64,000 nucleotides of DNA from Neckera pumila. Its lineage: Eukaryota; Streptophyta; Bryopsida; Hypnales; Neckeraceae. The position numbers and the translations under genes were made by a program. Below, piece after piece: positions 13,118 through 25,342 of the stretch. The notes beneath the pieces are model-generated. The model had not been told where the DNA came from, searched no databases, and saw only the letters and a program-made list of their open reading frames with translations. The number at the start of each line of letters is the position of its first letter. Positions within the stretch are counted from its first letter, which is position 1. The stretch lies in the NCBI GenBank assembly GCA_963969595.1, contig OZ018409.1, forward strand, positions 22,476,975 through 22,540,974. Direction: 5' to 3'.

Positions 13118-14143
13118 TTAAGCTGCACCTTGGCGTCTCCTCTTGAACGTTTCCATGATATTCTTGATCTGTTTCTCAAAAGCCTCCACTTTGTCGATGT
13201 TGAATTCTTTTGGCACACGCTCCTGCGGGACTCGCAGATAGGGAATCATCCGATGCAAAACGTCCTTATAGTGCTTGAGTTTCTGAAGTTGCTCGGCAGG
13301 CATGGGCTGAGCAATCACAAAATAGAACCCAATTCAATCAGGTAATTGTGCACAGGGGTTACTTTAGTCAAGGTGTTCCAATAGTTGAAGGTGATTGATT
13401 ATTATTAATATGGTTTGAGTGTCGATCTCTAGCTGGGCAAAGACAGTATCACCGATCAAGCCATTCTAAGTCTCATTCGTTTCGTGAAGGAAGTCTAGCA
13501 CTTTCTTCAGACCAAGACAGATTAACTAAACAAGTCCATGTATCGACGCGCGCTATCTGTGTGAACGGTTGGGCAAAGGCTTAAAACCTGGTTGCTGCGG
13601 GCGGTTAGCATTCCATAGAGCTCAATCATATCCTCCAGGTAGACATTTTTCAGCTCTTGAAGCTACAACCAACAAACAAAAAATTTAATATGACGCCAAA
13701 TACAACAACAGCAACAGCAAATTCACATAAATATCCCTTAGAAATACAAGCTTGAGTCCAACGCACTCTGACCAGTAGACATCAACACACCTTGAACCAG
13801 ACTTCTTTCTTGTCGTCGTCAGGGCTCCGCGCTACACTCATCCCGCGAAATCCAGGTTCTACAGAATAATTGATCCAGTTCATGAGTTCTCATCGATCGG
13901 TAGTCTGCCTAACTAATTAAAACCGACTGCAAACCTCGGTTTCCTGTGGCGTCCCGTGAGAGCGCCCTCGTCGGAGAGTTGATTCGTCACAAACAGAGAA
14001 CAAAAACACCATAATCACAGGCACCAAATCCGAAAAGCTCAAAGTGCAAAGAAAACTATGACGCCATCCCCAAAGCAAACCCCAAATCCCTGGACACCAA
14101 TACCGATTGCGAAGAGACGTGACTTACTTGCAGCGTAGTCCAT
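13118..14143 (-). CDS. Short MED15-like protein (Mediator tail subunit related), start uncertain
   Basis: Exons in minus-strand order: 13858-13791, 13662-13588 and 13306-13118 (stop), each flanked by AG/GT and in phase. A short exon at 13966-13935 fits before them. The ATG at 14141-14143 (reading M-D-Y-A-A) is the likeliest start, but its strong GTAAGT donor at 14127 leaves the wrong phase for the 13966 acceptor; a weaker donor 4 bp later would fit. The protein, about 126 aa, runs LQELKNVYLEDMIELYGMLT, then PMPAEQLQKLKHYKDVLHRM, then EAFEKQIKNIMETFKRRR. This matches the order and pattern of the plant MED15a helical block (the region with SEQLEKLK, then LERI..FLQ, then YEKQI). MED15 is a Mediator tail subunit contacting transcription factors. 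Full MED15a exceeds 1000 residues; here no KIX domain or Gln-rich region is visible. It may be a compact paralogue, a fragment, or a gene with missed exons. Confidence 0.55.
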
Positions 14144-14730
14144 GTCGCGCAGCGAGATCGGAAGGCGACGAAGTATGAAAACAAGAACAAAACTACAAGA
14201 CCCAGAAGCAGTCTGAGAACACACTTGGGGTTCGCAATTTACTACTGCAACCCTAATGGACGTCCTGGGACAATGTCTGTACAGACATTTAAGCTCGGAG
14301 AATCCTCACGAAGATTGTCTGTCTGGACAGAAATATGACTCGAGAACGGATGAAACTCTCAGAAAGGATGAATGAAAACCTCTCATTGTGGGAGCAGCCC
14401 AACCCTGGTTCTCGCAGTGCAAAGCCAGTCTCCGGTGTGCCTGCTTGTGTGATCTTACGCATCCTGATTCAGACTCCGCGGAGGAGCTCTCTCGGTGCTG
14501 CGATCGGGTTGCGAAACGCATGAATGTTGCGTTAGCAAATTTGCGGCAATTGATTTGGCGGAGCGGCGACGAAACGCGAGCTTGGAGCAGTCCTGCGAGG
14601 GTTTTTGTTCTTTTCTTTCTTTCTTCGCGGGGAATGGTTTTGTGGGAGAGTGTGTGTAGGCATTTCTGGTGTTGTATTGTTTTGGATCTCCCCCTTCTAG
14701 GTTGGGGAGAGATTTGAAAGCTCCGGCGCA
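14144..14730. promoter_or_regulatory. Bidirectional promoter region between the MED15-like gene and COPA
   Basis: The two start codons (14143 on minus and 14731 on plus) are 587 bp apart and point away from each other. The stretch is more GC-rich than the surrounding spacer. It must hold both 5' UTRs and the promoters; no specific element is claimed. Confidence 0.55.
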
Positions 14731-17700
14731 ATGTTGACCAAGTTCGAGACGAAGAGTAATCGGGTGAAGGGCCTGAGCTTTCACCCGCGCCGGCCATGGA
14801 TCCTGGCCAGCTTGCACAGCGGGATTGTTCAGCTGTGGGACTACAGAATGGGCACACTCATCGACCGATTCGATGAGCACGATGGACCTGTGCGGGGCGT
14901 CCATTTTCACAAATCGCAGCCTCTGTTTGTCTCTGGAGGTTAGGTTTCGGTCCCTTGTGCTGCATCGGAGTGTTTTGGGGCAAGGATTTGGTGCTTTAGC
15001 ACCATTTTGTAATGCTTCGGTTTTTGATCTAGTCCTTGAAGTTGTCACCACATTGTCAGATTTGAACTCAGCGTTTTCACTGATTACGAAGATTTTTCAT
15101 TAGCGGCAAGATCCCGGCGATGGTTGCGAGGGACAGAAAAGTTCTTGTCCGTAATGGCTTGTTGCTTGGCGATAGGGTTCGCATTTTTTTTTGCGGTAGT
15201 GCTGATGATTTTTTGGGAACAACTGTGTGTAATTATTGATCGTCCAAGTAGTGAGAGTTTGAATGCATGTAGGGGCTCTTTTGTAAAGGGAGTCGCCTGA
15301 CAGGAAACTTTTTTGGTCCAGAGTTGAACTGATAATTTTTGAATTGTATTAATGTATTTTTTAACTTGGTTGGGACGTCTACAGGTGATGATTATAAAAT
15401 AAAAGTGTGGAACTACAAGATGCGGCGCTGCTTGTTCACTTTGTTGGGCCACCTCGACTACATCCGGACGGTGCAATTCCACCACGAAAGTCCGTGGATT
15501 GTGAGTGCAAGTGATGATCAGACCATCCGTATCTGGAACTGGCAATCACGCACATGCATTTCTGTACTCACAGGTCACAACCACTACGTGATGTGCGCCT
15601 CGTTTCATATTAAGGAGGATTTAGTGGTGTCCGCATCATTGGATCAGACTGTACGAGTGTGGGATATTGGAGCATTGAAGAAGAAGTCCGTATCACCAGC
15701 TGAAGATATGCTTCGCCTCACGCAGATGAACACCGATCTTTTTGGAGGAGGTGATTCTATAGTGAAGTACGTGCTTGAAGGCCACGACAGGGGTGTCAAC
15801 TGGGCATCGTTCCATCCCACCTTGCCGCTTATTGTATCTGGAGCAGATGATCGGCAAGTGAAGCTATGGAGAATGAACGGTACTTGCCTTACATGAAGCA
15901 TTTCCTTTGAATGCATCGATAGACTGATACCGAATGATACTTTTCTCGTTTGCGAACATCTTTATCCTTCTGCGAATCCTTCTCTTGTGGAGAAGGATAT
16001 TTTCATTATGTCTACACGGTTTTGGACTCCCTCTGATTTGTGTTCACTGCAAGTGCTGTGCAGACACCAAGGCATGGGAGGTGGATACTCTGCGGGGTCA
16101 CGTCAACAATGTCTCCTGCGTCATGTTCCATGCACGGCAAGACATTATCGTTTCGAACTCCGAGGACAAGAGCATTCGTGTGTGGGACATGTCGAAGCGC
16201 ACAGGTGTGCAGACTTTCCGAAGAGAGCATGATCGATTCTGGATTCTTTCTGCTCATCCAGAGATGAATCTTCTTGCTGCTGGTCATGACAGCGGAATGA
16301 TCGTCTTCAAATTGGAGAGAGAGAGACCTGCTTGTGCCGTTCAAGGAGGCACCTTGTACTATGTGAAAGAGCGCTATTTGCGCACTTACGATTTTGCTGC
16401 TGCAAGGGACAACCCACTTATTTCTATTCGGCGAGCAGGTTCCATGGGATTGAACCAGGGACCTCGGACCCTCTCGTATAATCCAGCAGAAAATGCAGTC
16501 TTGCTCTGTACAGATGTGGATGGTGGTTCCTACGAACTCTACCTCATCCCCAAAGAGAGTTCTGGCAGGAGTGAGGCGGCGCAGGAGGCAAAACGTGGGA
16601 TAGGTTCGTCTGCAGTCTTTGTTGCACGGAACCGATTTGCTGTACTTGACAAAAACCAAAACCAGGTAATACTTGCATGCCAGTGGCATCTTGAGGAATA
16701 TTTGATCTTGCTTAATATTTCTTCTGTGAATTGCGAGATTGCTTTAGCGAGTGTAGCACGGAAGGTCTATGTGTGGATACTTGCATCTTTGTAGTTATCC
16801 TGATTACTGTCCTACTTGGGATGACACTTTCACCCAGAAACTCGAGGTCGGGGGAATATAGTTCTAGCCGCCAACTAAGATGTTTGAATTTCACTTATTC
16901 TAGTAAATACATGAAGCTTGCGTAATTCGCCCTAGAATATACTTAAATTTTTTCGGGCTGATTCTATCAGGTTCTTATCAAGAATTTGAGAAACGAAGTG
17001 ACCAAGAAAGTCACTCTACCATCTCCAAGCACGGATGTCATCTTTTATGCAGGAACTGGAAACCTGCTTTGTAGGTCAGAAGACAAAGTTGTGCTTTTCG
17101 ATCTGCAGCAACGTGCCACACTGGGAGAGGTCAACACTCCCTTTGTGAAGTATGTCGTGTGGTCAAGTGACATGGAGCATGTTGCACTACTAAGTAAGCA
17201 TGCCATAGTTGTGGCCACCAAGAAGCTTGTGCAGAAGTGCACAGTTCATGAGACCATTCGTGTCAAAAGTGGAGCATGGGATGAGTCTGGTGTATTCATT
17301 TATACCACACTCAATCACATCAAGTACTGCTTGCCAAATGGAGACAGCGGGATAATCCGAACTCTAGACGTTCCTGTATACATCACTAAAGTCAGCGGAA
17401 ATTCAATTTACTGCTTGGACCGGGATGGCAAGAACCGGGTTATCCAAATCGACGCTACTGAGTACACATTCAAGCTAGCACTTATCCAGCGCAAGTTTGA
17501 CCAGGTACGCTATTTTGCAGTATATTTTTTCAACATGCCGCTCACATATAAGGTTCGTGACAGTCTCTTAAGCACATGGATTATTCAAATCCTGTATAAT
17601 TTAAGAAGAGCAGAGCACTCTTCTTATGACGGAGCTGCTAAAATTCCAATCTTTACTCTTCTTATAGTATCTCCACTGGCTTGAAATACTTCCGCTGGCT

Positions 17701-20398
17701 TATTGCCGACGTACAAACTGTGATCAAGAAATTGGTTCTTGCTCTGTAGGTGTTACAAATGATCCAAAGCTTGCAGCTCTGCGGGCAGTCCATTATTGCG
17801 TATTTGCAGCAGAAAGGTTTCCCGGAGGTTGCTTTGCACTTTGTCAAGGATGAGCAGACTCGCTTTAACTTGGCTATCGAGTGTGGGAACACTGAAGTAG
17901 CAGTGGCGTCAGCAAAAGAGATTGACCAAAAGGATTGCTGGCACCGCCTTGGCGTGGAGGCTCTACGCCAGGTAAATATCAGTCGCAATTGTCCTGTTAC
18001 TTGTACTTGCCAACCGTCAGTGCAGAGCTCTAGAAGTTGATAGGCTTTCTCATGTATTCCGAAATCTAATGGGCCATGCTGTGTATTTCTGTCTCTACTG
18101 TTTCTTAGTTCACAATAGAGAGTAAGAGACAGCAGTTTCTGCACTGTTTTTATTCCTCTTCTGTGAAGTAAATAGAACTATTTTACTAGTACCTAATGAA
18201 CTTAACATGAAAATTGATGACCCTGTCAAATGATAAAATCAGCGTTGTAAGACATGAAGTCTGTCCAAACGCGATAAGGCTTTGTTGGACTAATTGGACT
18301 TCAACTTTATTTCAGGGAAATCATGAGATTGTGGAGTACGCGTACCAGAAGACGAAGAACTTTGAGAGACTTTCTTTCTTGTATCTTATAACGGGAAATG
18401 TGGAGAAGCTTGGCAAGATGCTGAAGATTGCAGAGATGCGCAACGATGTCATGGGCCGGTTCCACAATGCACTCTACCTTGGGGATGTCCAAGAAAGAGT
18501 GAGAATTTTGGAGGAATCCAACCACTTGCCTTTGGCATATGCCACTGCTAAGGTCCATGGATTGACTGAGGTAGCTGAAGAGTTAGAACAGCAACTTGGT
18601 GATAATGTTCCTTCTCTTCCTGAGGAAGACAAATCAGTTTTGTTAATGCCCCCAAGACCCATCCTTCAAGAGAATAACTGGCCATTGTTGGTGGTCAGCA
18701 AGGGCTTTTTTGAGGGTGCTTTTGCTGAGACTGCCGGTCCAGCTGATATGGAGGATGATGATGGAGCTGCAGGAGCTTGGGGAGCAGAAATAGATATTGT
18801 TGAGCCAGAGGAGGGTCTCGATGGAGATGAGGTGGTGGTTGTGGACGAAGAGGACGGAGGTATGTTATTTATACTTGCTGTTTGTCATGTTTGTCTAAAA
18901 TTACGAAGAATTCCTTGTATGCTTTACTCCACACTTACTCTCCATCTCCGTGCTTGTTGACCAGGTGGTGATGATGATGAGGGCGGATGGGAAATGGAGG
19001 ATTTGGAAATACCGGCGGAAGCCAATGTGCCAGAGGTTGCACCCGAGACTGCGTACTTTATCACTCCTACTATGGGAGTTCCGAAAAGTCAAAGCTGGAT
19101 TCAAAATTCTTCTCTTGCAGGAGAACATGCAGCTGCAGGCTCTTTTGATTCAGCAATGAGATTGCTAAATCGACAACTTGGAATTATTAACTTCGCTCCC
19201 TTGAGAAATGTTTTCTTGGACCTCAATCTTGCTAGTCAGTCTCTTCTGCCTACTCTAGTATCCGTACCAGTTCTGCCTCAGTTTCTGGAGCGAGGGTGGA
19301 CCGACAGTTCTCCTGTCAATGCAAAAGGATCACCTGCTATTTTGACCAAGCTTTCTTCTCTTGAAGAGAAGCTCAAGGTTGCGTACACTACAACCACAGG
19401 GGGCAAGTTCTCCGATGCCCTTCGGTATGTATTCAGACTCAAAATTCCGTTTAGGTTTTAGAGTCCTATTTTTGCAGATATTCATATGCCTTTTGTAATT
19501 GTTTTTTAACAAAAAGACTTACCGTTTGATCATCGATTTTTCCTTTTTACTGACAAGGCTTGTAATAATTATGTGAATCTTCAGGTTATTCCTTGATATT
19601 TTGCACACAATCCCAGTTGTGGTAGTGGACTCGCGCAAGGAAGTGGACGAGGTGAAAGAGCTTCTTGGGATTGCCAAGGAGTATACTTTAGCACTTCGAA
19701 TTGAACTGAAGAGGAAAGAACCAGCATTGAAAGATGATTTACAGCGACAATCTGAGCTCTCTGCTTACTTCACTCATTGTCAATTGCAACCCACTCATTT
19801 GAAATTGAGTCTGCAGTCAGCTATGTCGATATGTTTCAAGGCCAAGAACTACAACACTGCTGCGTCGATTGCACGGAGACTACTAGAGCTAAACTTGTCT
19901 CCAGCCGTGGCCAGCAAGGCTCGCCAGGTCAAACATCTTCTCTTCGTCCAAATTGAGACTTTTATCATGTCATTGATGACGATGAAATATTCTTGGGGGG
20001 TGCGCATGTCAAGGAAATCCTATTAGCTTTCTATTGCTAACGACTGGCAAGAGAGTACCACTACAGCTAAGGGAGTACTTCCACATTAGAGAGTTGGCTT
20101 TTGCTACAATCTATGTGTTATTTTCACATTAATAACCTTTTTTCTTGTGCAGGTCTTGCAAGTGTGTGAGAAGAATCCAAGGGATGAGATGAAGCTGAAC
20201 TACGACCCCCGAAATCCTTTTGTCGTCTGTGGGTCTACTTACACTCCAATTTATCGTGGCAGCAGGGATATTTCATGTCCATACTGCAAAGCACGTTTCG
20301 TTCCAGAAACTGCAAACCAGCTGTGCCCGGTTTGTGATCTTGCTGTCGTTGGGGCTGATGCCTCAGGGCTGCTTTGCTCTACGTCGCAGATGCGGTAA
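14731..20398 (+). CDS. COPA: Coatomer subunit alpha (alpha-COP)
   Basis: Nine exons: 14731-14938, 15385-15879, 16064-16665, 16971-17504, 17750-17971, 18316-18859, 18965-19424, 19585-19927 and 20153-20398. All are in phase and give 1217 aa, the usual plant alpha-COP length. The N-terminal third is WD40 repeats (for example [18 protein letters not shown], then [33 protein letters not shown] and [13 protein letters not shown]), followed by the coatomer WD-associated region, an acidic linker (exons 6 and 7, rich in Asp and Glu) and the COPI C-terminal domain. The end carries two Cys pairs, CPYCKARF and LCPVCDLA, the conserved C-terminal zinc-ribbon-like segment. Alpha-COP is part of the COPI cage that carries cargo from Golgi to ER and reads di-lysine signals through its WD40 domain. 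The ATG begins [19 protein letters not shown], the canonical N-terminus. The gene is single copy here and looks intact. Confidence 0.97.
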
Positions 20399-23113
20399 CT
20401 TCAGAGTCATGAGCAAGAATAGAGGCGGTTGATGTAGGTTCACTCTGTTGAGTTCGAGATGTGTTTTGAGAACAGTTTTGGAGAACTGTAAGAACGGTTA
20501 GGTCTTAATTGCATTCTAAGAAGGGAGATTCTAGTTTAGCCCACTTTGATTCATTGTACTTTATGTACACAGTATAAAATCATCTATTATCATCTTTGGG
20601 GCAAATGAGTTTGATCTCGTTTCTTCCTTGGGGGATCGTTTCGATGAGCTCGCAGTTGCAGGTTTGGCTATGGATTTGTTTTTTTCTCTTTTTTTTCCTT
20701 ATGCAAATGAACTTCGTATTAGGTTCTCAATCTCAGCCAGAAGCGAATTAACACTTGTGCCTTGGTGCCTTCCCCAGAGACCAAGTTAATAACTTGGGCT
20801 TGCTAACGAGTGTAGAGTGGACGCGGAGGTTACGTTGGCTCCACGGAAAGAGACATCTCCTGGTGGGCTTGTTAGTTGTGTCCTTTAGTGCTCAGTACTC
20901 GTCTTTTTTCACTCTCTTAGGTATTTAGCTAGCCTGGCTACAATGAAGTTGATTTCGTCCATAATTAATTCATTCTAATAGTGCGTAACAATCTCTGATT
21001 TTGTCTAGGAAGGAAATACCATTTGTTTCAGCATGTATACGGACCCAAAATTGCCCCCGCCCTATTGCGACCCTTGCTTTTGGGCCGAGTTGTACCATCT
21101 TGCACCCTAGTGAAGGGATAATTAACCCCTAAAGGCCCATTGTCCCCTCGGGGGACAAAATGGATTTCGGGCAGGCCCCTGTGGTCTCAATATTTGTTGT
21201 AATTTTCTGAATTTTTTTGTGAAGATAGAGAATCACATTAGCTTTCTGAAAATGTAATTTTATTTCAATTGGTGCCCGGTAGCAAAAGTTATGGTAGAAA
21301 AACTCCAAATTTTAGTTCAGCAGGCAGAAAAAAACCCTCACAAAAATTTTAAATTAATTTTTTTTAAAATTTTTTTCATATAGATTTTATTTTCATCTAT
21401 ATGGAAAGCTTTGATTCATTCCATTTGGATTTGTTATGCAAAAGTTATGGACAATCTTATTTTCGAGCAATTAGAGCATCTTCTTGAAAAAATAACTTGT
21501 AGGATTCATTTCTGAACTCAATTTTGACAATTTAAAAAAATAAGTTGCATAAGGTTAAGATTTCTTGGTAGAACAATCTCACCATTGAGATTAGTATATT
21601 TCAACCCTATCTTAGAGCTATTAATGATTTCATTTTTCCTTCAATCTTAAACATACTTCTACTGAACAAATTTTTAATGAGTGAAAACTAAGTGTTTCTT
21701 TTTTGAATTTTTTTTCTTAGATTCACAACTCAATTCTTCATCATATAAAATAAGGAACTCAAAATCATTAGAGCAAAAATTTTAAGTTAAAAAGGTTCAA
21801 AGCCAAAAAATGTAGTTGAACAAGGTGCAAAAAAAGTAGATTCCTTCACTTTAAATGCAAATATCTTGCAATCTACATGTCAAAGTTTCTAAAATTTCTT
21901 CGACACATTCTTACACTAGTGTAGTACAAGATCCTATGGTTAAATATGCAAAAAACACATTTAAATTTTTTTTTGCTCTCTGCTATAGAAATGGCAGTTT
22001 TGAGTGTTTTTTGTCAGAAAAATGACCTTGGGTCTTTAGGGGCTAAAGGATTGGCATTATGAGAACTTTAATGTGGAATTGGGTTGAAAAGTCACATGGC
22101 AAAAGATTCATCCATTATTCCACAATTTGAAGGGATGTTTTTCGATTACCAATTTAAAGTTGACTTGATTTGCAATTGCATTACATGAGATTTGGGGGTC
22201 TTAGAAGGCTTTGAGTTCCCCTGCTCTCTGCTGCGTTCCCGCAGTCTGGGAACGCAGCAGCAGCAACTGGCTGATGTGGTCAAGCGATTGCCACGTCACT
22301 TTTTGAAAAAAATAAATAAATAAATAATTTTTTTTTGCTTAAAATGATATTTTGGTATTTTTTTTTTTTTTTTTTTTAAATTTTTGACACACCCGTACAG
22401 GCATTCACTGGATTTGGGCAGATTAGGGAACAGACCTGAAACGGCCCTCCAAGACCCCCAAATATCATCTAATGTATGGCAGAAAGAAATTTGTAAATGC
22501 GATCAGGCTAAATTGTGAAACTACCATAGTGACGACAACGGGTCCTCCTATTTTATATACAATATTGATCTGCTCTCTTCTATTGTACTGTACTGTGTAG
22601 TACATATTGTTCTGTGTCTATGAGGATACTCAATACAATTGGACGGCTTTTATCCTCGAGTTTGTGGTTCGTCTATATTGGGTGCAGAGGTTTCCACTGC
22701 GATTTGGAATACATACTGTATTATCCACGTGCAAGCTGGTGCTTTTGGAGCCCACCAAAGCTAGCGATATTGATTCATGATTTGAAATCAAAGCCCAAGC
22801 AGAAAAGTGAATGGAATTCAAAGGATTTTTTTCCTCCTTTGAAAGGTCAGCTTTCCATGTTCGCGTTTGACTAGTTTAACATGAGAAAGCTATAACTTAT
22901 CAAGAGATCGATTTGGGACTCAAGATCTTTGTTAGCCCCGTGCGCAAGTAGGTACAGGGAGTGCCACCTGACACTCGTACAAAAAGGTTGAGAGGTTGAG
23001 CTTGTGGCACTGGCCTGTAGCTCTACTGCAACGATACTGAACAAGACATTTGAATTCATATTATTCACAGGAGCCTCCTCCTACCTGCAAAGATAACCGA
23101 ATCTCAGTTTTCT
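20399..23113. other. Intergenic spacer between COPA and the MPP-alpha gene
   Basis: After about 200 bp of probable COPA 3' UTR the spacer is AT-rich with homopolymer T and A tracts. It contains a 13-bp inverted repeat at 22228-22260 and a small perfect palindrome near 21143 (TGTCCCC TCG GGGGACA). The region 22871-23113 is probably 3' UTR of the MPP-alpha gene. No gene is seen. Confidence 0.6.
22228..22260. repeat. Perfect 13-bp inverted repeat with 7-base loop
   Basis: CTGCTGCGTTCCC at 22228-22240 is followed by GCAGTCT and then its exact reverse complement at 22248-22260. It is GC-rich inside an AT-rich spacer. The right arm runs on into extra CAG units. No T-tract or coding context suggests a terminator role. 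Confidence 0.85.
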
Positions 23114-23863
23114 TCACGAAAATCGATTGGCAACCTGGTCAAACCGCGGCACTTGGACTACATCTCCCCATGAGGCCATGGTGAGTGGCGTGGAGATGAT
23201 CTTCTGTGCGACTCCAGAGACATCCGCCAACGTCAACGACTGCACACCTTGAATGAACTCATGCAATGGTTTGCGATTCCCATACGTGAGAATCTGTCTT
23301 CCAATATCCTCCGTCACCACCACTCGTGACTCCAAGTTCATCAGCACAGCCGAAATCGTGGTGTTCTTCGCCCGCTGGAGCTCCGCATCCGTCACTTCTC
23401 CAGGCGTGGCCACTGCAATAAACTCTTTGGTGGCCAGGTCCACCAAGTAAGGGACGAAATCCGACCCTGAAGTGGCGTGGATGCTAAAAATGCCCGTGTC
23501 GTTGTAAATGCTGTTGAAGGCGGTGAAGGACTGCACTTGCTCATACTTGTTCAACACGCGAGAGTAGAGGCGCGAGTACATCCCCTTGCCGGGACCTCCG
23601 GCGGAGAAGGAGCCGCCGCCGCCTAGAAGGGTCTGCAGCACGGTCACGGCAAACGAGTCTTTCTCGTTTCGCCACCCACCAGGGACTTCGAAAGCCAACG
23701 CAATGTGAGTCTTGGGGGAGTCCGCGGCTTGTCTCCAGTCACCGCCAACGTACTCTGTTGCTGGAGGTGTGGGAGGGCCGCCGCCTCCGAGATCCGAGAG
23801 CAATGGCTCCGCAACCTGGAGGAGTGTACATCAAGGGAGGTTTTGAGATACTACCCTAATTTT

Positions 23864-23904
<41 letters not shown>

Positions 23905-23907
23905 TTA

Positions 23908-23970
<63 letters not shown>

Positions 23971-25342
23971 TGATTTGAGCTACTAGAATTTGAAAGGTTT
24001 AGCAACTAATTTTTTTAGCAGCAAGCAACGTACATGCCTTAACAATGGTTTTCAACAAACATGCAAATTTGGGAACATGCTTATTAAACAAACACATGTG
24101 CTACATTCTTCAGCAAGCATGCTCCAAAACATGGAGGGATTTAGCAACGTTTTTCAGCAACATGCTTAGCTACAGGCAGCGTTTGGTTTCAACAATGTTT
24201 TTCAACAAACATGCAAATTTGGGAACACGCTTAAGCAAAAATGCAACGTCTATCATTTTGGACAATGTGTAGTAGAAACGTGGAATGTCAACTTTCAGGA
24301 ATCACATCTTAGTTATCATCAGCAACGTTGCTGAAGGGGGGGAGTCAAATTCTAGTAGTGTAATTTCACTGATATGCTTCCGTTTTTCCTCTCTGCTTCT
24401 ACTTGAAATATGAAGAATTTCATGACCTGTAGCTCGACAATATAATTTGCCTCAAGTTGTGATTCCAAATCATGCAACAATCCAATAAATATTTGTACAT
24501 ACTTTTAAGGTACGGTAGCCCCTCCCGAATCATTCACTAACCTGTAGCAGCTCGTCATGGTCACACCCTGACGCCGCCAACACAATCCTCCCCGCCGTGT
24601 AATTCCTCGCCACAAATTCACTCAGTACCTCCCCATTCAACTTATGCAGGGACGCTTCCGGTGCCAGCAGCGGTTGCCCCAACGCCCCCGCATACCCCGC
24701 CGAATGCAAGGCCTCCAACAAAATGCTCTGCGGATTATTCGCCATCTCCCCAATCTTGGCCTTCACTCTCACCAGCTGCTCATGCACCTCCCAATCGTAA
24801 TACATCGAGTTTCGAACACAATCCACCAGCAACTCCACCATCTCCGGCATGAAAGTCTTGATGGAGTCGGCCGTGTACGCCATCTGCTCTCGAGAAGCGT
24901 TCGCCATCAGGTTCCCCCCAATGGCCTCCACTTCACGCACCAAACGAAAGTGCGACCGATTACTCGTGCTCTTGAACGCCATGAGCTCCAGCAAGTGGGA
25001 GACGCCGTTCCCAGGAGGAGACTCATGAATCGAGCCGCTGTCGATGTAGATACCCACGATGGAAGTGGGTCCTGGCGAGTTTTCGGAGGCGACGCGGACG
25101 CCGTTCTTGAGCTTGGTGATTTTGGTGGAAGGGAGCTGAGAGTCGCTGGACAAATGGGGAGGGAGGTGGATCCCGTGCATGGGCTCGTAGAGGGCCGGGA
25201 CAGGGGAAGGCTGATCTCCAGCGAGCCACGCGAGGAGTCCTGAGGTTTGGGGGAGGGAGTGGGTGGGGATTGCTTGGTGGGATGGTGGGAAGGAGTGCAA
25301 ACTTCGAGGGTGTGAGAAGGGAAGCCTGCACAGCCTGCACAT
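23114..25342 (-). CDS. Mitochondrial processing peptidase subunit alpha (M16 family)
   Basis: Two exons, 25342-24542 and 23815-23114, in phase, giving 500 aa, the usual plant length. The protein has an N-terminal segment of about 55 residues without a conserved core, rich in Ser, Pro, His and Arg, as expected of a mitochondrial presequence. Then follow KITKLKNGVRVASENSPGP, the M16-like block THLLELMAFKST-type (here SHLLELMAFKSTSNRSHF), and the glycine-rich loop GGGGSFSAGGPGKGMYSRLY. As in other alpha subunits the zinc-binding HxxEH motif is absent (HLLEL replaces it), so catalysis would come from the beta subunit while alpha binds presequences through the Gly-rich loop. In plants MPP is part of respiratory complex III (cytochrome bc1). 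The gene ends MASWGDVVQVPRFDQVANRF. The start is the first in-frame ATG of exon 1; a 5' intron is possible but not needed. Confidence 0.94.
23865..23970. repeat. (ATT)n microsatellite, about 105 bp
   Basis: Some 35 near-perfect ATT units with one interruption (TTTTAATT near 23904) lie in the MPP-alpha intron about 50 bp upstream, in gene sense, of exon 2. In gene orientation it is an AAT repeat close to the 3' splice site. Confidence 0.95.
24045..24236. repeat. Pair of direct repeats in the MPP-alpha intron
   Basis: A block of about 36 bp reading TTCAACAAACATGCAAATTT then GGGAACATGCTTA at 24048-24085 recurs nearly identically at 24200-24235 (GGGAACACGCTTA). The sequence between them carries further diverged CAACATGC/CAGCAAGCATGC variants. 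Confidence 0.8.

Larger units (their letters stand above)
23816..24541 (-). other. Intron of the MPP-alpha gene, holding an ATT microsatellite and a duplicated sequence
   Basis: The only intron, 726 bp, runs from the donor after CTACAG at 24542 to the AG before GTTGCGGAG at 23815. On the plus strand it carries an (ATT)n tract and a pair of direct repeats, each described separately. Confidence 0.85.

Noticed and set aside
14306..15051. Overlapping minus-strand open frames upstream of and across COPA exon 1
   Set aside because: They overlap each other in different frames and oppose the COPA promoter and first exon. They show no family resemblance.
24644..25243. Plus-strand open frame of about 199 codons opposite the MPP-alpha gene
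   Set aside because: Antisense shadow of exon 1 of a well-supported gene. Composition (Arg, His, Leu, Gln) reflects the complement of GC-rich coding sequence.
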